From NCBI RefSeq assembly GCF_008795955.1, contig NZ_VMHN01000010.1, positions 1-64,000 of the forward strand: DNA of 64,000 bases, given 5' to 3'. Both the position numbers and the translations under genes were made by a program. This DNA is from Marinobacter denitrificans. GTDB taxonomy: Bacteria > Pseudomonadota > Gammaproteobacteria > Pseudomonadales > Oleiphilaceae. Positions 14,219-23,260 of the stretch are shown piece by piece. The notes beneath the pieces are model-generated. The model saw nothing but the letters and a program-made list of their open reading frames with translations. It did no database searches and was not told where the DNA came from. Numbering within the stretch: the stretch's first letter is position 1; each line of letters opens with the position of its first letter.

Positions 14219-14680
14219 ATGGATAAGATCAGGCTGATCGCTGCTACGTCAGCGCTTGCTCTAATCAGCGGTTGTTCGGTGATAGGTGGTGGTAGCGGTA
14301 CCCAATACAGTGAGTTTGCGGGTGGCTCCTGCGACATTGAGGTTCACAACGAAGGCTCATTCTTTACGGGTCACCAAATCGTGGGACTCACTGGCCAACG
14401 CGTTGTGCACGAAAAAAACATCGACCGAATGGCCACCTACCTGATAGCCGAGGGGTATGACATACGCGATTCTGGAGCAAGCGATCTGCTGACAGGCGTG
14501 TATTATTCCAACGGCAAGCAATACCAAATGTCTGTCAGGGTGGAAGACCACCCCTCAGGGGGCAATCGACTTCAATTAAGCTTTTCAACACCGCCCTTGA
14601 TCGGTTTGTTGACTGCGGATGTTCGAGACGAATTTTGCACAATCGAAGCGACTGCGAAATTCACACCTAAAGCCGGCTAA
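14219..14680 (+). CDS. Hypothetical lipoprotein
   Basis: A 153-residue lipoprotein with signal MDKIRLIAATSALALISGCS (lipobox ISGC, Cys19). The mature domain has two Cys residues (one near the start, GSCDIEVH, and one near the end, EFCTIEATAKF) that could form a disulfide, and amphipathic strands (YQMSVRVEDHPSGGNRLQLSFST). No family was recognised. It starts after CCCGGAGAAAACAC, right behind the terminator. Confidence 0.72.
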   Translation: MDKIRLIAATSALALISGCSVIGGGSGTQYSEFAGGSCDIEVHNEGSFFTGHQIVGLTGQRVVHEKNIDRMATYLIAEGYDIRDSGASDLLTGVYYSNGKQYQMSVRVEDHPSGGNRLQLSFSTPPLIGLLTADVRDEFCTIEATAKFTPKAG

Positions 14681-14765
14681 GTCATCCCACAAACCTCTAC
14701 AGGCTCCGCTGAAAATGCTTTCGGGAGGCCGGCAATTACACATGAGCAACCGCCGGCCACGCCAT

Positions 14766-15164
14766 TCAGCTCGCCGTTTTATTCAGGCGCAGTGAGTTCA
14801 TTTCCAGATAGGCCAGTATGGCAACCGCGACTGCCTGGACCACGATGAACGCGGTACCGGTGAGGTTGGGCGAAACCCAGCCCGATACCAGCAATACCAC
14901 ACTTCCCGCGACCCACCCCACATTGCCGACAATGATGAACTGCACGCCAGCAGCCGGAATGAAGCCTCTTGTGGCGACAAAGACCATGAACAAGGCGATG
15001 GGGAAAAGAATCAGCCCGGCGTAAAACAACAACGCTTGTGGCAGATGAAGGAATTCACTCAACCAACTTGCGCCAAACGTCAGCAATAACCCCATCACCA
15101 GACAGGTGACAGCGTCTGCCAACAACAGGTTTTTCTGGGAAAACAGGGAACGCGAATTATCCAT
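14766..15164 (-). CDS. Four-segment integral membrane protein
   Basis: A 132-residue protein with four hydrophobic segments: LLLADAVTCLVMGLLLTFGAS, LPQALLFYAGLILFPIALFMVFVATRG, GVQFIIVGNVGWVAGSVVLLVSGWV and LTGTAFIVVQAVAVAILAYLEM. It resembles small DoxX/SPW-like membrane proteins but no family is certain. It is divergent from the MmyB-type regulator at 15293, which is probably its regulator. The ATG follows AAGGAGCACACC on the minus strand, a strong ribosome site. Confidence 0.75.
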   Translation of the reverse strand: MDNSRSLFSQKNLLLADAVTCLVMGLLLTFGASWLSEFLHLPQALLFYAGLILFPIALFMVFVATRGFIPAAGVQFIIVGNVGWVAGSVVLLVSGWVSPNLTGTAFIVVQAVAVAILAYLEMNSLRLNKTAS

Positions 15165-15241
15165 GGTGTGCTCCTTGAAGGTCGTCTGACTCTTTGTTGA
15201 CGGTTCAAGGTGAGCATATGCCGCGCGGGCAACTAGCGTCG

Positions 15242-15258
15242 ATTACGTGGGAGGTAAT
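15242..15258. promoter_or_regulatory. Candidate operator in divergent promoter region
   Basis: ATTAC and GTAAT arms separated by 7 bases, between the membrane-protein gene and the MmyB-type regulator gene. Its placement fits an operator shared by the pair; the arms are short, so this is tentative. Confidence 0.3.
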
Positions 15259-15292
15259 AGAACAACCCTCACGGGCGTGCTAATTTTTAGCG

Positions 15293-16087
15293 ATGGAAAA
15301 TACAATTGTCTCAATCGGTGATCTGCTTCGGAGTTGGCGCCAGCGTCGTCGCCTCAGTCAGCTCGAACTCTCTGTTGATGCGGATATCTCCCAGCGGCAC
15401 CTCAGTTTTATGGAATCCGGGCGCGCATCGCCAAGCCGGCGTATGCTGCTGCGCCTTGCCGATGAGCTGAGAATTCCTGTCCGCGAGCGCAACAGGCTAC
15501 TGACCGTGGCGGGGTTTGCGCCGGAGTATTGCGAACGGTCACTGGATGAACCAGACATGGCCGCGGCGCGAAATGCTGTGGAACTCATCATCTCGGGGCA
15601 CCAGCCCCACCCTGCCCTGGTGGTGAACAGGGAGTGGAATCTTTTACTGGCGAACGACGCGGCCCACTTCCTGCTCGAGGGCATAAATCCTGCTTTTCTC
15701 ACGCCCCCGGTGAATGTCCTGCGCCTGAGCCTGCACCCCGACGGGTTGGCTCCCAGAGTGGCGAATTACAGGCAATGGAAGGCCCATGTTGTCGACCGGC
15801 TGACTCATCAGGTTGATTTAACGGCGGACCCTGCCCTGGCAAAACTGCTGGGGGAAATTGAGGCTTATCCGGCGCCGGATACTGCGCGCCCCTACACTGA
15901 GCATGAGTCCTCTGCCAGGACGGGAATTGCCGTTCCGTTCGAGCTGGAAACCCCCAGGGGCAAACTGACCTTTCTGAGTACCACAACGGTGTTTGGAACG
16001 GCGGTGGATATCTCTCTTTCTGAAATGGTTATCGAAACTTTCTTCCCGATGGATGCGCACACCGCAGAGGTAATGAGGAATTTGTGA
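15293..16087 (+). CDS. XRE-family regulator with MmyB-like ligand domain
   Basis: A 264-residue transcription factor. Residues 8-65 are an XRE helix-turn-helix (LLRSWRQRRRLSQLELSVDADISQRHLSFMESGRASPSRRMLLRLADEL). Residues 100-260 match the MmyB-like ligand-binding domain (PALVVNREWNLLLANDAAHFLL, NVLRLSLHPDGLAPRVANYRQW, and the ending FFPMDAHTAEVMRNL). Homologues sense fatty-acid-like or other small ligands, and many control a divergent gene, here the membrane protein at 14766. Confidence 0.88.
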   Translation: MENTIVSIGDLLRSWRQRRRLSQLELSVDADISQRHLSFMESGRASPSRRMLLRLADELRIPVRERNRLLTVAGFAPEYCERSLDEPDMAAARNAVELIISGHQPHPALVVNREWNLLLANDAAHFLLEGINPAFLTPPVNVLRLSLHPDGLAPRVANYRQWKAHVVDRLTHQVDLTADPALAKLLGEIEAYPAPDTARPYTEHESSARTGIAVPFELETPRGKLTFLSTTTVFGTAVDISLSEMVIETFFPMDAHTAEVMRNL

Positions 16088-16176
16088 TGGAGTGGGAATA
16101 CCACGGGCGATGTGTTTCTGGTTCAGGGAGTTCGGGATAATCACAAAGGCATTGATCTCCTGGGATAGGACCTTGG

Positions 16177-17259
16177 ATGGGCAAATCAGCGGGTACCAAC
16201 AACAGGCTTCGAAAAATAGCGGCCCGAACGGCGCTGGTGTTAACCGCACTGCTGACACTGTTCGGCCTGACCCTGGCCATACCGGTGGAGACCTGGCGCA
16301 CGGGGCAGCAGTTTTCTGAGCCGCTGCCTGTGCTGGCACCTTCTGAACTGCCGGCGGCGCCTGGTCGGATCTGGGTCGACGCGGACCCTGCCTGCGGGGA
16401 AGGCCCCCGGGTTGATCCCGATGATTGCCTTGCCATCTGGTACCTGATACGCAAGGCCGATGTAAGCATTACTGGTGTATCCACTGTCTTTGGCAACGCT
16501 TCGCTGGAAGCGACGGACGCTGTAAGCCGGGAGTTAATGACACGGCTGCAGCCGCCCCAGGGCCAGGTGCCGGTCTATCGGGGCGCGGGCGCACCCTTAC
16601 CGGAGCTGCCCACCAGGGGTACCGAAGCGGAGCGTGCCCTGGTCGAGGCACTGGCCGCTGACAAGCTGACCATCGTGGCACTCGGCCCGCTGACCAATAT
16701 CGCCGCAGCCCTTCAGGCGCGGCCAGACCTCGGCGAGAGGATCGAAACGATTATCGCGGTAATGGGGCGCCGGCCAGGCCACATCTTCCATCCGGCCGAG
16801 GGCAGTGGCGATGGAACTCTGTTAAGGCACGGGCCGGTGTTCCGGGATTTCAATGTAGCCCAGGACCCGGAGGCACTGCGTGTGGTCCTCGACCGGGATA
16901 TCCCGCTTGTTCTGGTACCGTATGAGGCGGCCCGTGAGGTGGAAATTGATGAACAGGCACTGGCCGGCATTGCCTCCAATGGCGATGACGGACGCTGGGT
17001 GGCTGAACGCGCCCGCTCCTGGCTGGAGTACTGGCAGACGGATATAGGCCGGGAGGGCTTCTACCCTTTCGACCTGATGGCAGCGATGTTTGTTGCCGAG
17101 CCGACACAGTTTGCCTGTGCCGCAGTGCGGGCCGAGCTGCAGCGCGACTCCACGCTGTTCTTCCCCTTCAGTCGCATGCCGTCACTGCTTGTTGAGCCGC
17201 TTCCGCCTGATTATCAGGGGGACCCTACCGGGGCTTTGTACTGCCATGGTTTGCGGTGA
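16177..17259 (+). CDS. Membrane-anchored nucleoside hydrolase-like protein
   Basis: A 360-residue protein with one N-terminal membrane segment (about residues 15-36) and an inosine-uridine preferring nucleoside hydrolase fold outside it. The N-terminal calcium loop, normally DxDPGxDD, appears as WVDADPACGEGPRVDPDD (D68, D70, D82, D83) with an insertion. LTIVALGPLTNIAAAL and FRDFNVAQDPEA are further family motifs. The C-terminal catalytic HD is replaced by F298-D299 (YPFDLMAAMF), so the general-acid His is missing. The enzyme may have altered specificity or lack hydrolase activity. It would act in the periplasm. Confidence 0.85.
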   Translation: MGKSAGTNNRLRKIAARTALVLTALLTLFGLTLAIPVETWRTGQQFSEPLPVLAPSELPAAPGRIWVDADPACGEGPRVDPDDCLAIWYLIRKADVSITGVSTVFGNASLEATDAVSRELMTRLQPPQGQVPVYRGAGAPLPELPTRGTEAERALVEALAADKLTIVALGPLTNIAAALQARPDLGERIETIIAVMGRRPGHIFHPAEGSGDGTLLRHGPVFRDFNVAQDPEALRVVLDRDIPLVLVPYEAAREVEIDEQALAGIASNGDDGRWVAERARSWLEYWQTDIGREGFYPFDLMAAMFVAEPTQFACAAVRAELQRDSTLFFPFSRMPSLLVEPLPPDYQGDPTGALYCHGLR

Positions 17260-17364
17260 AGAGGGAGACCTTAGGGAAACCGGCGGCCATAAGCCCTTGT
17301 CAGCACCCCTTCGTCATGCTTCACTTTCCGAACCCGCACCAACATACCGACCGGAGATCACCTT

Positions 17365-18051
17365 ATGTCCAACCCTGCCACTGCCAGCTCAATATCACTA
17401 CCCGGTGCCCGGCGGCTGGGGCTTTTGCTGCTCGGCGTGGTGCTTCTGGGCGGGTGCTCCTCCCTGTATTACAACACCATGGAAAAACTCGGGTATGAAA
17501 AGCGCGAGATTCTGGTGGACCGTGTGGAAAACGCCAGGGACAGCCAGAACGAAGCCCAGGAAACCTTCCGCTCTTCACTGGAGCGCTTCCAGAGCGTAGT
17601 GGATACGCCGGATACCGCGCTCAAGGATCGCTACGCCGAGATCAGCGATGCCTACGAAGACAGCAAGTCGAGCGCGGAGGATGTCCGCGACCGCATCGAT
17701 AAAGTGGAAGACGTGGCGGAAGCCCTGTTCGATGAATGGGAGGATGAACTGGGTGAATACGAGAGTGCCTCGCTGCGCCGCAGCAGCGAGCAGCAGCTTG
17801 AGGAGACCCGCACCCAGTACAGCCAGCTGATCAGCCGCATGCACAACGCCGAAGAGCGCATGGAGCCAGTGTTGCAGGCATTTCAGGACCAGGTGCTGTA
17901 TCTCAAGCATAACCTGAACGCCCAGGCGATTGGCTCGCTAGAGAACGAGCTGGTGGGTATTCGCCAGGACGTCGATGAGCTGATCCGCAATATGGAACAG
18001 TCGATTGCTGAGTCCGAGGCCTTTATACAGCGTTTTCGTAAAGGCGGATAA
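17365..18051 (+). CDS. DUF2959 family lipoprotein
   Basis: A 228-residue protein with a signal ending in the lipobox LGGC (Cys31 in VVLLGGCSS). The mature part opens with YYNTMEKLGYEKREILVDRVENARDSQNEAQETFRSSLERF, the hallmark of DUF2959, followed by long coiled-coil helices rich in Glu, Arg and Gln. DUF2959 proteins are envelope lipoproteins of unknown function in marine gammaproteobacteria. It follows the nucleoside hydrolase gene by about 105 bp. Confidence 0.9.
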   Translation: MSNPATASSISLPGARRLGLLLLGVVLLGGCSSLYYNTMEKLGYEKREILVDRVENARDSQNEAQETFRSSLERFQSVVDTPDTALKDRYAEISDAYEDSKSSAEDVRDRIDKVEDVAEALFDEWEDELGEYESASLRRSSEQQLEETRTQYSQLISRMHNAEERMEPVLQAFQDQVLYLKHNLNAQAIGSLENELVGIRQDVDELIRNMEQSIAESEAFIQRFRKGG

Positions 18052-18060
18052 CCTTCCGGA

Positions 18061-18321
18061 CTAGCCGCGGATCGTCTTACCCTGCGTCATCTGGTGTTCG
18101 TGGAACTGATTCATGTATTTGCCAAGGCGCTCACGGGAAGACTCCAGCTCTTTCCAGGCTTCCTGCAACTCGGACAGATCTTCGGCAGCGGGTGCCTGGT
18201 CCTGGGTGCCACTGTCGAGGCTTTCATAGGCCGCCTCTACCCGTTCCGCCACGTCCTGGTACTTCGCCCAGGCCGCCTCGTACCGCTCCCGTTCGGACTT
18301 CCATTCGCGCGTATTTACCAT
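18061..18321 (-). CDS. Small coiled-coil hypothetical protein
   Basis: An 86-residue highly charged protein, almost entirely helical (KSERERYEAAWAKYQDVAERVEAAYESL ... DLSELQEAWKELESSRERLGKYMNQFHEHQ). No signal peptide. It is convergent with the DUF2959 gene, 9 bp away. No family was recognised. Confidence 0.65.
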   Translation of the reverse strand: MVNTREWKSERERYEAAWAKYQDVAERVEAAYESLDSGTQDQAPAAEDLSELQEAWKELESSRERLGKYMNQFHEHQMTQGKTIRG

Positions 18322-18538
18322 TGTTTGCCTCCTACTGGCAGGTTGCTGTCCATGTCTGGTATTTATCGTGCTCTACAAATAACACCTTAGGGCAAGCCAG
18401 GTATCTTTCAACCCCTTCAAAGTTCGACCCCTGGGATGGAGCTTCATTCCACCGCCTATTGGTGTATCATGCCGCACCAATTTAGAGCACGCAGAATCCA
18501 CTCCGAGTTCGGGCCCCGGCCAATACAATTGATCAGCT

Positions 18539-19792
18539 ATGCCAGACAAAACAGAAAATCGGGCGGGCGGATGGTCCTTCCTCCTCAGGTTTGAGCAGTT
18601 TATCGGCATCGGGCCCCATGGCCGCCAGTCGCTCTCCGCTACCCCGCTGGCGGAGCGGCTTAAGATTGGCATAGCGGCCTCCATTGCCATTCTCGCTGTT
18701 ATCCTGATCAGCCAGCAGTTTTCATCCACACCCCATTGGCCGGTGCTGGTTGCCTCTATGGGTGCCTCGGCGATTCTGCTGTTCGCTCTGTCTAACAGCC
18801 CGCTGGCGCAGCCCTGGTGTTTTGTCGGGGGTCACCTTGTGCCCGCCACCATCGGCGTTGTCTGCGCACAGTGGGTACCGGATCTTGCGTTGGCGGCGGC
18901 TGCCACGGTGGGTATCAGCCTGTTTGTCATGTACATGTTCGAGTGCGTGCATCCCCCTGGCGGTGCTGCTGCCCTGGTGCCTGTTATCGCTGCCGGTGAC
19001 CAGCCGCTAGGCTATGACTTTGTGCTCTACCCTGTCGGCCTGAACGTCCTGGCCATGCTGGGGATCGCCATTGTGCTCAACCGTTATTGGCTTCGGAAAC
19101 CGTATCCCGTGCGGGCAATACGGGAACACGATCCTGTTCACAAGCATAACGACCTGAGCCCAATGAAGCGCCTGGGCATTCGCCCTGACGACCTGCACCA
19201 GGCACTGGGCGAGTACTCTTCCTTCCTGGATGTCAGTGAACAGGACCTGAACCAGCTCTACAGCATGGCTCAGAGCATTGCTTACAAACGCCGGATGGGG
19301 GAAGTGACCTGCGCAGACATCATGTCCACCGACCTGATCACCATCGAATACGGCACAGGGCTGGAAGAGGCCTGGGCGTTGTTACGCCATCACAAGGTCA
19401 AGATTCTTCCTGTGGTGGACAGGGCCCACCGGATTATCGGCGTGGTTTCTCTGGTGGATTTCCTGCAGCGGGCCAACCTCAATACCTATCGGACCTTTGC
19501 GGAAGACGTGCAGGCGTTTCTCCGTAAAACATCGCCTTTTACCCGCTCGGACAAGCCGGAGGTGGTTGGCCAGATCATGGCAACGGGCGTATTCGCTGCC
19601 CGCGATACCGACCATATCGCGGCCCTGGTGCCGCTGCTGTCTGACAGGGGGCTTCATCATATTCCTGTCATTAATCATGAGCGTCGACTTGTCGGCATGG
19701 TCACTCAGTCCGACCTGATTGCGGCCCTCTACAACCATGACATTAGCGCCCCTGTTAACGACGCCAGATCCGAGGCGGCCGTCCCGGTATAA
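18539..19792 (+). CDS. HPP family membrane protein with two CBS domains
   Basis: A 417-residue protein. Residues 40-185 are an HPP domain with about five membrane segments, including the motif ECVHPPGGAAAL that names the family. Residues 255-400 are two CBS domains (ADIMSTDLITIEYGTGLEEAWALLRHHKVKILPVVD and GQIMATGVFAARDTDHIAALVPLLSDRGLHHIPVINHERRLVGMVTQSDLIAAL). HPP proteins include nitrite transporters of plastids and cyanobacteria; CBS pairs usually bind adenine nucleotides and would gate the channel. The substrate in this group is unproven. Confidence 0.92.
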   Translation: MPDKTENRAGGWSFLLRFEQFIGIGPHGRQSLSATPLAERLKIGIAASIAILAVILISQQFSSTPHWPVLVASMGASAILLFALSNSPLAQPWCFVGGHLVPATIGVVCAQWVPDLALAAAATVGISLFVMYMFECVHPPGGAAALVPVIAAGDQPLGYDFVLYPVGLNVLAMLGIAIVLNRYWLRKPYPVRAIREHDPVHKHNDLSPMKRLGIRPDDLHQALGEYSSFLDVSEQDLNQLYSMAQSIAYKRRMGEVTCADIMSTDLITIEYGTGLEEAWALLRHHKVKILPVVDRAHRIIGVVSLVDFLQRANLNTYRTFAEDVQAFLRKTSPFTRSDKPEVVGQIMATGVFAARDTDHIAALVPLLSDRGLHHIPVINHERRLVGMVTQSDLIAALYNHDISAPVNDARSEAAVPV

Positions 19793-19883
19793 GCCAGGCG
19801 CCTGACTCAATGCTTGTCAGCAACCCGGCGCCATGCTTCACTCTCCGGATGGATTAGGTAACAAACACCATCAAGGAAATGCT

Positions 19884-20834
19884 ATGAGCAGCGAGCCGGT
19901 TCTGTTTGCCCTGGAGGGTAGCCAGGCGTTTGGTCATGCCGTGGCCTCAGAGCTCGGGGTTAGCCTGGCCGCCCATGAGGATCGCGCCTTTGAAGATGGC
20001 GAGCACAAGTCCCGGCCCCTGGAAAGTATGCGGGGCCGGGATGTTTACGTTCTCCACACCTTGTTTGGCGAGGAAGCCTTAAGCGTTAATGACAAGCTGC
20101 TGCGCCTGCTGTTTTTCATCGCGACCATTAAAGATGCTGGAGCGAAACGCGTTACCGCGCTGCTGCCGTATCTGTCCTATGCCCGCAAGGACCGGCGCGT
20201 GAAGCATCAGGACCCGGTCACCACACGCTATGTGGCACAACTGTTCGAAGCCATGGGGGTGGACTGCGTGGTGGCGCTGGAAGTTCACAACCGGGGCGCC
20301 TTCGATAACGCTTTCCGCTGCCGCACGGTGCACCTGGAGGCCCACAGCCTGTTCGTGAACACCATCATAGACCGTGTAGGCAGTGAGCCGGTTGTTATTG
20401 TTTCCCCTGACGCCGGTGGCACCAAACGCGTGGACCTGTTCCGGGATGCCTGGGAGGCTACCGCTGGCGAACAACCGCCCACCGCTTTTCTGGAAAAACG
20501 GCGAACCGACGACGAAATCACTGGCGATGCCGTCGTCGGGGATATGACAGGCAGAGTTGCGATCATCGTCGACGATATGGTGGCAAGCGGCATCACCCTG
20601 TTGCGCGCCGCCGAAGCCTGCAAGAACAAGGGCGCCACCAAAGTGTTCGGGGTCATCACCCATGCCCTGTTCGGGCCAGGTTCCGAGCAACTTTACCGCG
20701 CAGGTGCCATGGACCAGCTATTCATTACAGACAGCGTGACACCGCAGCGGGCACCGGATGGGCAAGGCCAGGTCACCACCCTTGCGGTTGCCGGGCTGTT
20801 TGCACAGGCTGTTCGGGAGCTGCATACAGACTGA
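19884..20834 (+). CDS. Ribose-phosphate pyrophosphokinase-like protein
   Basis: A 316-residue Prs homologue. Visible motifs: the N-terminal FEDGEHKSRPLESMRGRDVYVLHT, YLSYARKDRRVKHQDPVTTRYVAQLFEAMGVD (ATP-site RKDR), EVHNRGAFDNAF in place of the usual DLHADQIQGFF, VVIVSPDAGGTKR, and the PRPP-binding loop VDDMVASGITLLRAA. Prs makes PRPP from ribose 5-phosphate and ATP. The changed flexible and histidine segments point to a diverged paralogue rather than the housekeeping enzyme. The start at 19884 follows CAAGGAAATGCT. Confidence 0.87.
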   Translation: MSSEPVLFALEGSQAFGHAVASELGVSLAAHEDRAFEDGEHKSRPLESMRGRDVYVLHTLFGEEALSVNDKLLRLLFFIATIKDAGAKRVTALLPYLSYARKDRRVKHQDPVTTRYVAQLFEAMGVDCVVALEVHNRGAFDNAFRCRTVHLEAHSLFVNTIIDRVGSEPVVIVSPDAGGTKRVDLFRDAWEATAGEQPPTAFLEKRRTDDEITGDAVVGDMTGRVAIIVDDMVASGITLLRAAEACKNKGATKVFGVITHALFGPGSEQLYRAGAMDQLFITDSVTPQRAPDGQGQVTTLAVAGLFAQAVRELHTD

Positions 20835-20931
20835 ACATAGAATGAATTCTGATGAATGTGTCGATTTCAGACGTTCCAGTTCGACCAGATAACGAGTAGC
20901 GCGACTAACAACGCTGCCGGAGGATCTGGAA

Positions 20932-21564
20932 ATGCTGAAATTATACGGAACACCCCCAACCCGCGCCCTGCGCGCTATCTGGCTGCTTAACGAGCTGGGC
21001 CTTGAGTACGAACTTCACCCGGTAGACCTCATGCAGGGGGAGCACTACCAACAGGAATTCCTTGCTCTCAACCCGGCCGCCAGAGTGCCGGTATTGGTCG
21101 ACGGCAGCCTCGTAGTAACTGAATCAGCCGCAATCCAGCTTTACCTGGCCGAGAAATGCCCCCAGGCGGGCCTGATACCGGACTCGGTGGAAGACAGGGC
21201 CCAGATGTACCGCTGGATATTCTTCCTGGTGACCGAGATTGAGCAACCTCTGTGGCGCATCGCGCGGCATACTTTCCTTTACCCGAAAGAAAAGCAGTTA
21301 CCGCAGGATGTTGAGCTGGCAAAGCAGGAATGCCTGGAAATGCTGGCGGTGCTCGAACGACACATGTCAGAGCGCGAGTTCATGGCCGGCGACCACATCA
21401 GCGTAGCGGACTTCAACGCTGCGTATACGCTGGACTGGGCGAATACCGAGAAGCTGCTTGAGGGATCCCCGCGGTTACAGGGCTACCTGAAGGCGATGTA
21501 CGCCCGCCCCACGGCTCCGATAACCATTGCTGAAGCCTTCGCCGCGATGGGAATCCCGGCCTGA
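20932..21564 (+). CDS. Glutathione S-transferase family protein
   Basis: A 210-residue GST. The thioredoxin-like N-terminal domain has LYGTPPTRALRAIWLLNELGLEYELHPVDL, the cis-Pro segment ARVPVLVDGSLVVTESAAIQLYLAEK (about residues 47-72) and the C-terminal helical domain ends with FMAGDHISVADFNAAYTLDW, the N-capping box. It conjugates glutathione to electrophiles in family terms; the substrate is unknown. GGAGGATCTGGAA provides a good ribosome site. Confidence 0.9.
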   Translation: MLKLYGTPPTRALRAIWLLNELGLEYELHPVDLMQGEHYQQEFLALNPAARVPVLVDGSLVVTESAAIQLYLAEKCPQAGLIPDSVEDRAQMYRWIFFLVTEIEQPLWRIARHTFLYPKEKQLPQDVELAKQECLEMLAVLERHMSEREFMAGDHISVADFNAAYTLDWANTEKLLEGSPRLQGYLKAMYARPTAPITIAEAFAAMGIPA

Positions 21565-21656
21565 GGATTATGAGGCGGGTTGTGAACTCTGGCGCAGAAA
21601 ACGGAATGGGGTTATTTTTCAGAACATGCTGGCGGCCCACAAGGAGCACCTAACAG

Positions 21657-22271
21657 GTGAAGGACTCAAAAGCGTTCTGGGACAAAACCGCACGCCGCTA
21701 CGCCAAGAGCCCGGTGCGGGATATGGAAACCTATCAGAAAAAGCTGTCCCTTACTCAGGGGCATTTCCGGCCAGACTGGTCGGTACTGGAATTCGGCTGT
21801 GGTACCGGCAGTACGGCCCTTGCCCATGCACCCTGCGTGAAAGATATTCTCGCTACCGACATATCCGGCAAGATGCTGGAGATAGCCTCCCAGAAGGCCC
21901 GTGAGGCCGGTGTTGAGAATGTACGCTTTCAGCAGGGTACGCTGGAGAGCCTTGAACTGAAGCCGGAAAGCTTTGATGCCGTACTGGGGCTGAACATCCT
22001 ACATTTGCTGGAAAACGCAGAAGCGGCAGTTTCCCGTGTTTACGAGGTGCTGAGGCCCGGCGGCATTTTTGTCTCCAGTACTGCGCTGGTGGCCGATATC
22101 ATGGTTCTCTGGCGGGTGCTGATTCCGGCTATGCAGATGGTGGGGCTCGCTCCGTTTGTCAATCGCTTTACCCGGGAGACGCTGGTATTGATGCTGACCA
22201 ACGCTGGTTTCAGCATCGAATACGAGTGGCAGCCGAATAAGGCATCGGTTTTTTTGGTAGCCCGAAAGTGA
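21657..22271 (+). CDS. Class I SAM-dependent methyltransferase
   Basis: A 204-residue methyltransferase of the UbiE/Methyltransf_11 type. Motif I is VLEFGCGTGSTALAHA (about residues 44-59), followed by ILATDISGKMLEIASQKA, FDAVLGLNILHLLENAEAAVSRVYEVLRPGGIFV and a hydrophobic C-terminal part. It starts with GTG at 21657 preceded by AAGGAG with slightly long spacing. The methyl acceptor is unknown. Confidence 0.88.
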   Translation: MKDSKAFWDKTARRYAKSPVRDMETYQKKLSLTQGHFRPDWSVLEFGCGTGSTALAHAPCVKDILATDISGKMLEIASQKAREAGVENVRFQQGTLESLELKPESFDAVLGLNILHLLENAEAAVSRVYEVLRPGGIFVSSTALVADIMVLWRVLIPAMQMVGLAPFVNRFTRETLVLMLTNAGFSIEYEWQPNKASVFLVARK

Positions 22272-22360
22272 CCCTGACAATTTTCAATCCTGCTGTCGAT
22301 TTCCCCCGCCACCGCACGACCTACCAGTGAAGACAATCACAATCACTGGAGAACAACGTT

Positions 22361-23182
22361 ATGAAATACATGTTGATGCGCAAGGCCGACTCAGACACCG
22401 AAAAGGGCGTATTACCCAGCGAAGACATGCTACAGGCCATGGCGGACTACAACGAACGCATGGCTCAGGCCGGGGTATTTATCGATGGCGATGGCTTGCG
22501 ACCAACCAGCGAGGGCTGTCGGATTCAGTTCCGCAATGGCGAGCCCACAGTGCTGCAGGGACCGTTCGAACAAACCAGCGAACTACTGGCCGGTTACAGC
22601 GTGCTGGAAGCGGATTCGCTGGAAGACGCCTTAGCGTGGGCAAAACAATGGCCCCGGGAAGATGGCGGCGGCAATGTCACCCTGGAGCTGCGCCGATACT
22701 ACACGCTTGAGGACTTCGCGCCCGGCGCTGCCCTTGAAAAACACCGCTCTCATGGAAATCTGCCCCGTGAGATGAACGTGCACGTGGCATTCGGCGGTAA
22801 CTGCCGCGAAGCCATGGAATTCTATGCGGAGCTAACCGCCGGCAATCTGGAAGCCATGATCACCTATGGGGAAACACCTGCAGCGGAGGACGTGCCCGCA
22901 GAGATGCATGACCGCATTGTCCACTCATCTCTCAACATCCGGGGCCGCCGGCTGATGGGAGCCGATATGGCAGGCGATTGCTATCAATCACCCCAGGGCG
23001 CCCAGGTTCATCTCGACTATGCCGACACGGAGCAGTCCGAGCGGGTTTTCAATGCTCTGTCCAAAGAGGGCACGGTGATCATGCCGTTTGAACAGACCTT
23101 CTGGGCACACCGTTTCGGAATGGTGAAGGACCGCTTCGGGGTTCAGTGGATGATCAGCGCCGACCTCGAGCAGTGCCAGTAA
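22361..23182 (+). CDS. YCII-domain and VOC (PhnB-like) fusion protein
   Basis: A 273-residue two-domain protein. Residues 1-118 are a YCII-related domain (MKYMLMRKADSD start, EPTVLQGPFEQTSELLAGYSVLEADSLEDALAWAK). Residues 135-272 are a PhnB/VOC domain (NVHVAFGGNCREAMEFYAELTAGNLEAMITYGE, MGADMAGDCYQSPQGAQVHLDYAD, WAHRFGMVKDRFGVQWMISAD). Both domains usually occur as separate small proteins, often near each other, so the fusion implies they act together. Substrate unknown. Confidence 0.88.
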   Translation: MKYMLMRKADSDTEKGVLPSEDMLQAMADYNERMAQAGVFIDGDGLRPTSEGCRIQFRNGEPTVLQGPFEQTSELLAGYSVLEADSLEDALAWAKQWPREDGGGNVTLELRRYYTLEDFAPGAALEKHRSHGNLPREMNVHVAFGGNCREAMEFYAELTAGNLEAMITYGETPAAEDVPAEMHDRIVHSSLNIRGRRLMGADMAGDCYQSPQGAQVHLDYADTEQSERVFNALSKEGTVIMPFEQTFWAHRFGMVKDRFGVQWMISADLEQCQ

Positions 23183-23260
23183 GTGTGCAGGAGATGGCCA
23201 TGCGTTTTCTGAGATGCTTGCTAAGATAGTTTAAACCCAAGAATAATAAGGGAGAACACT

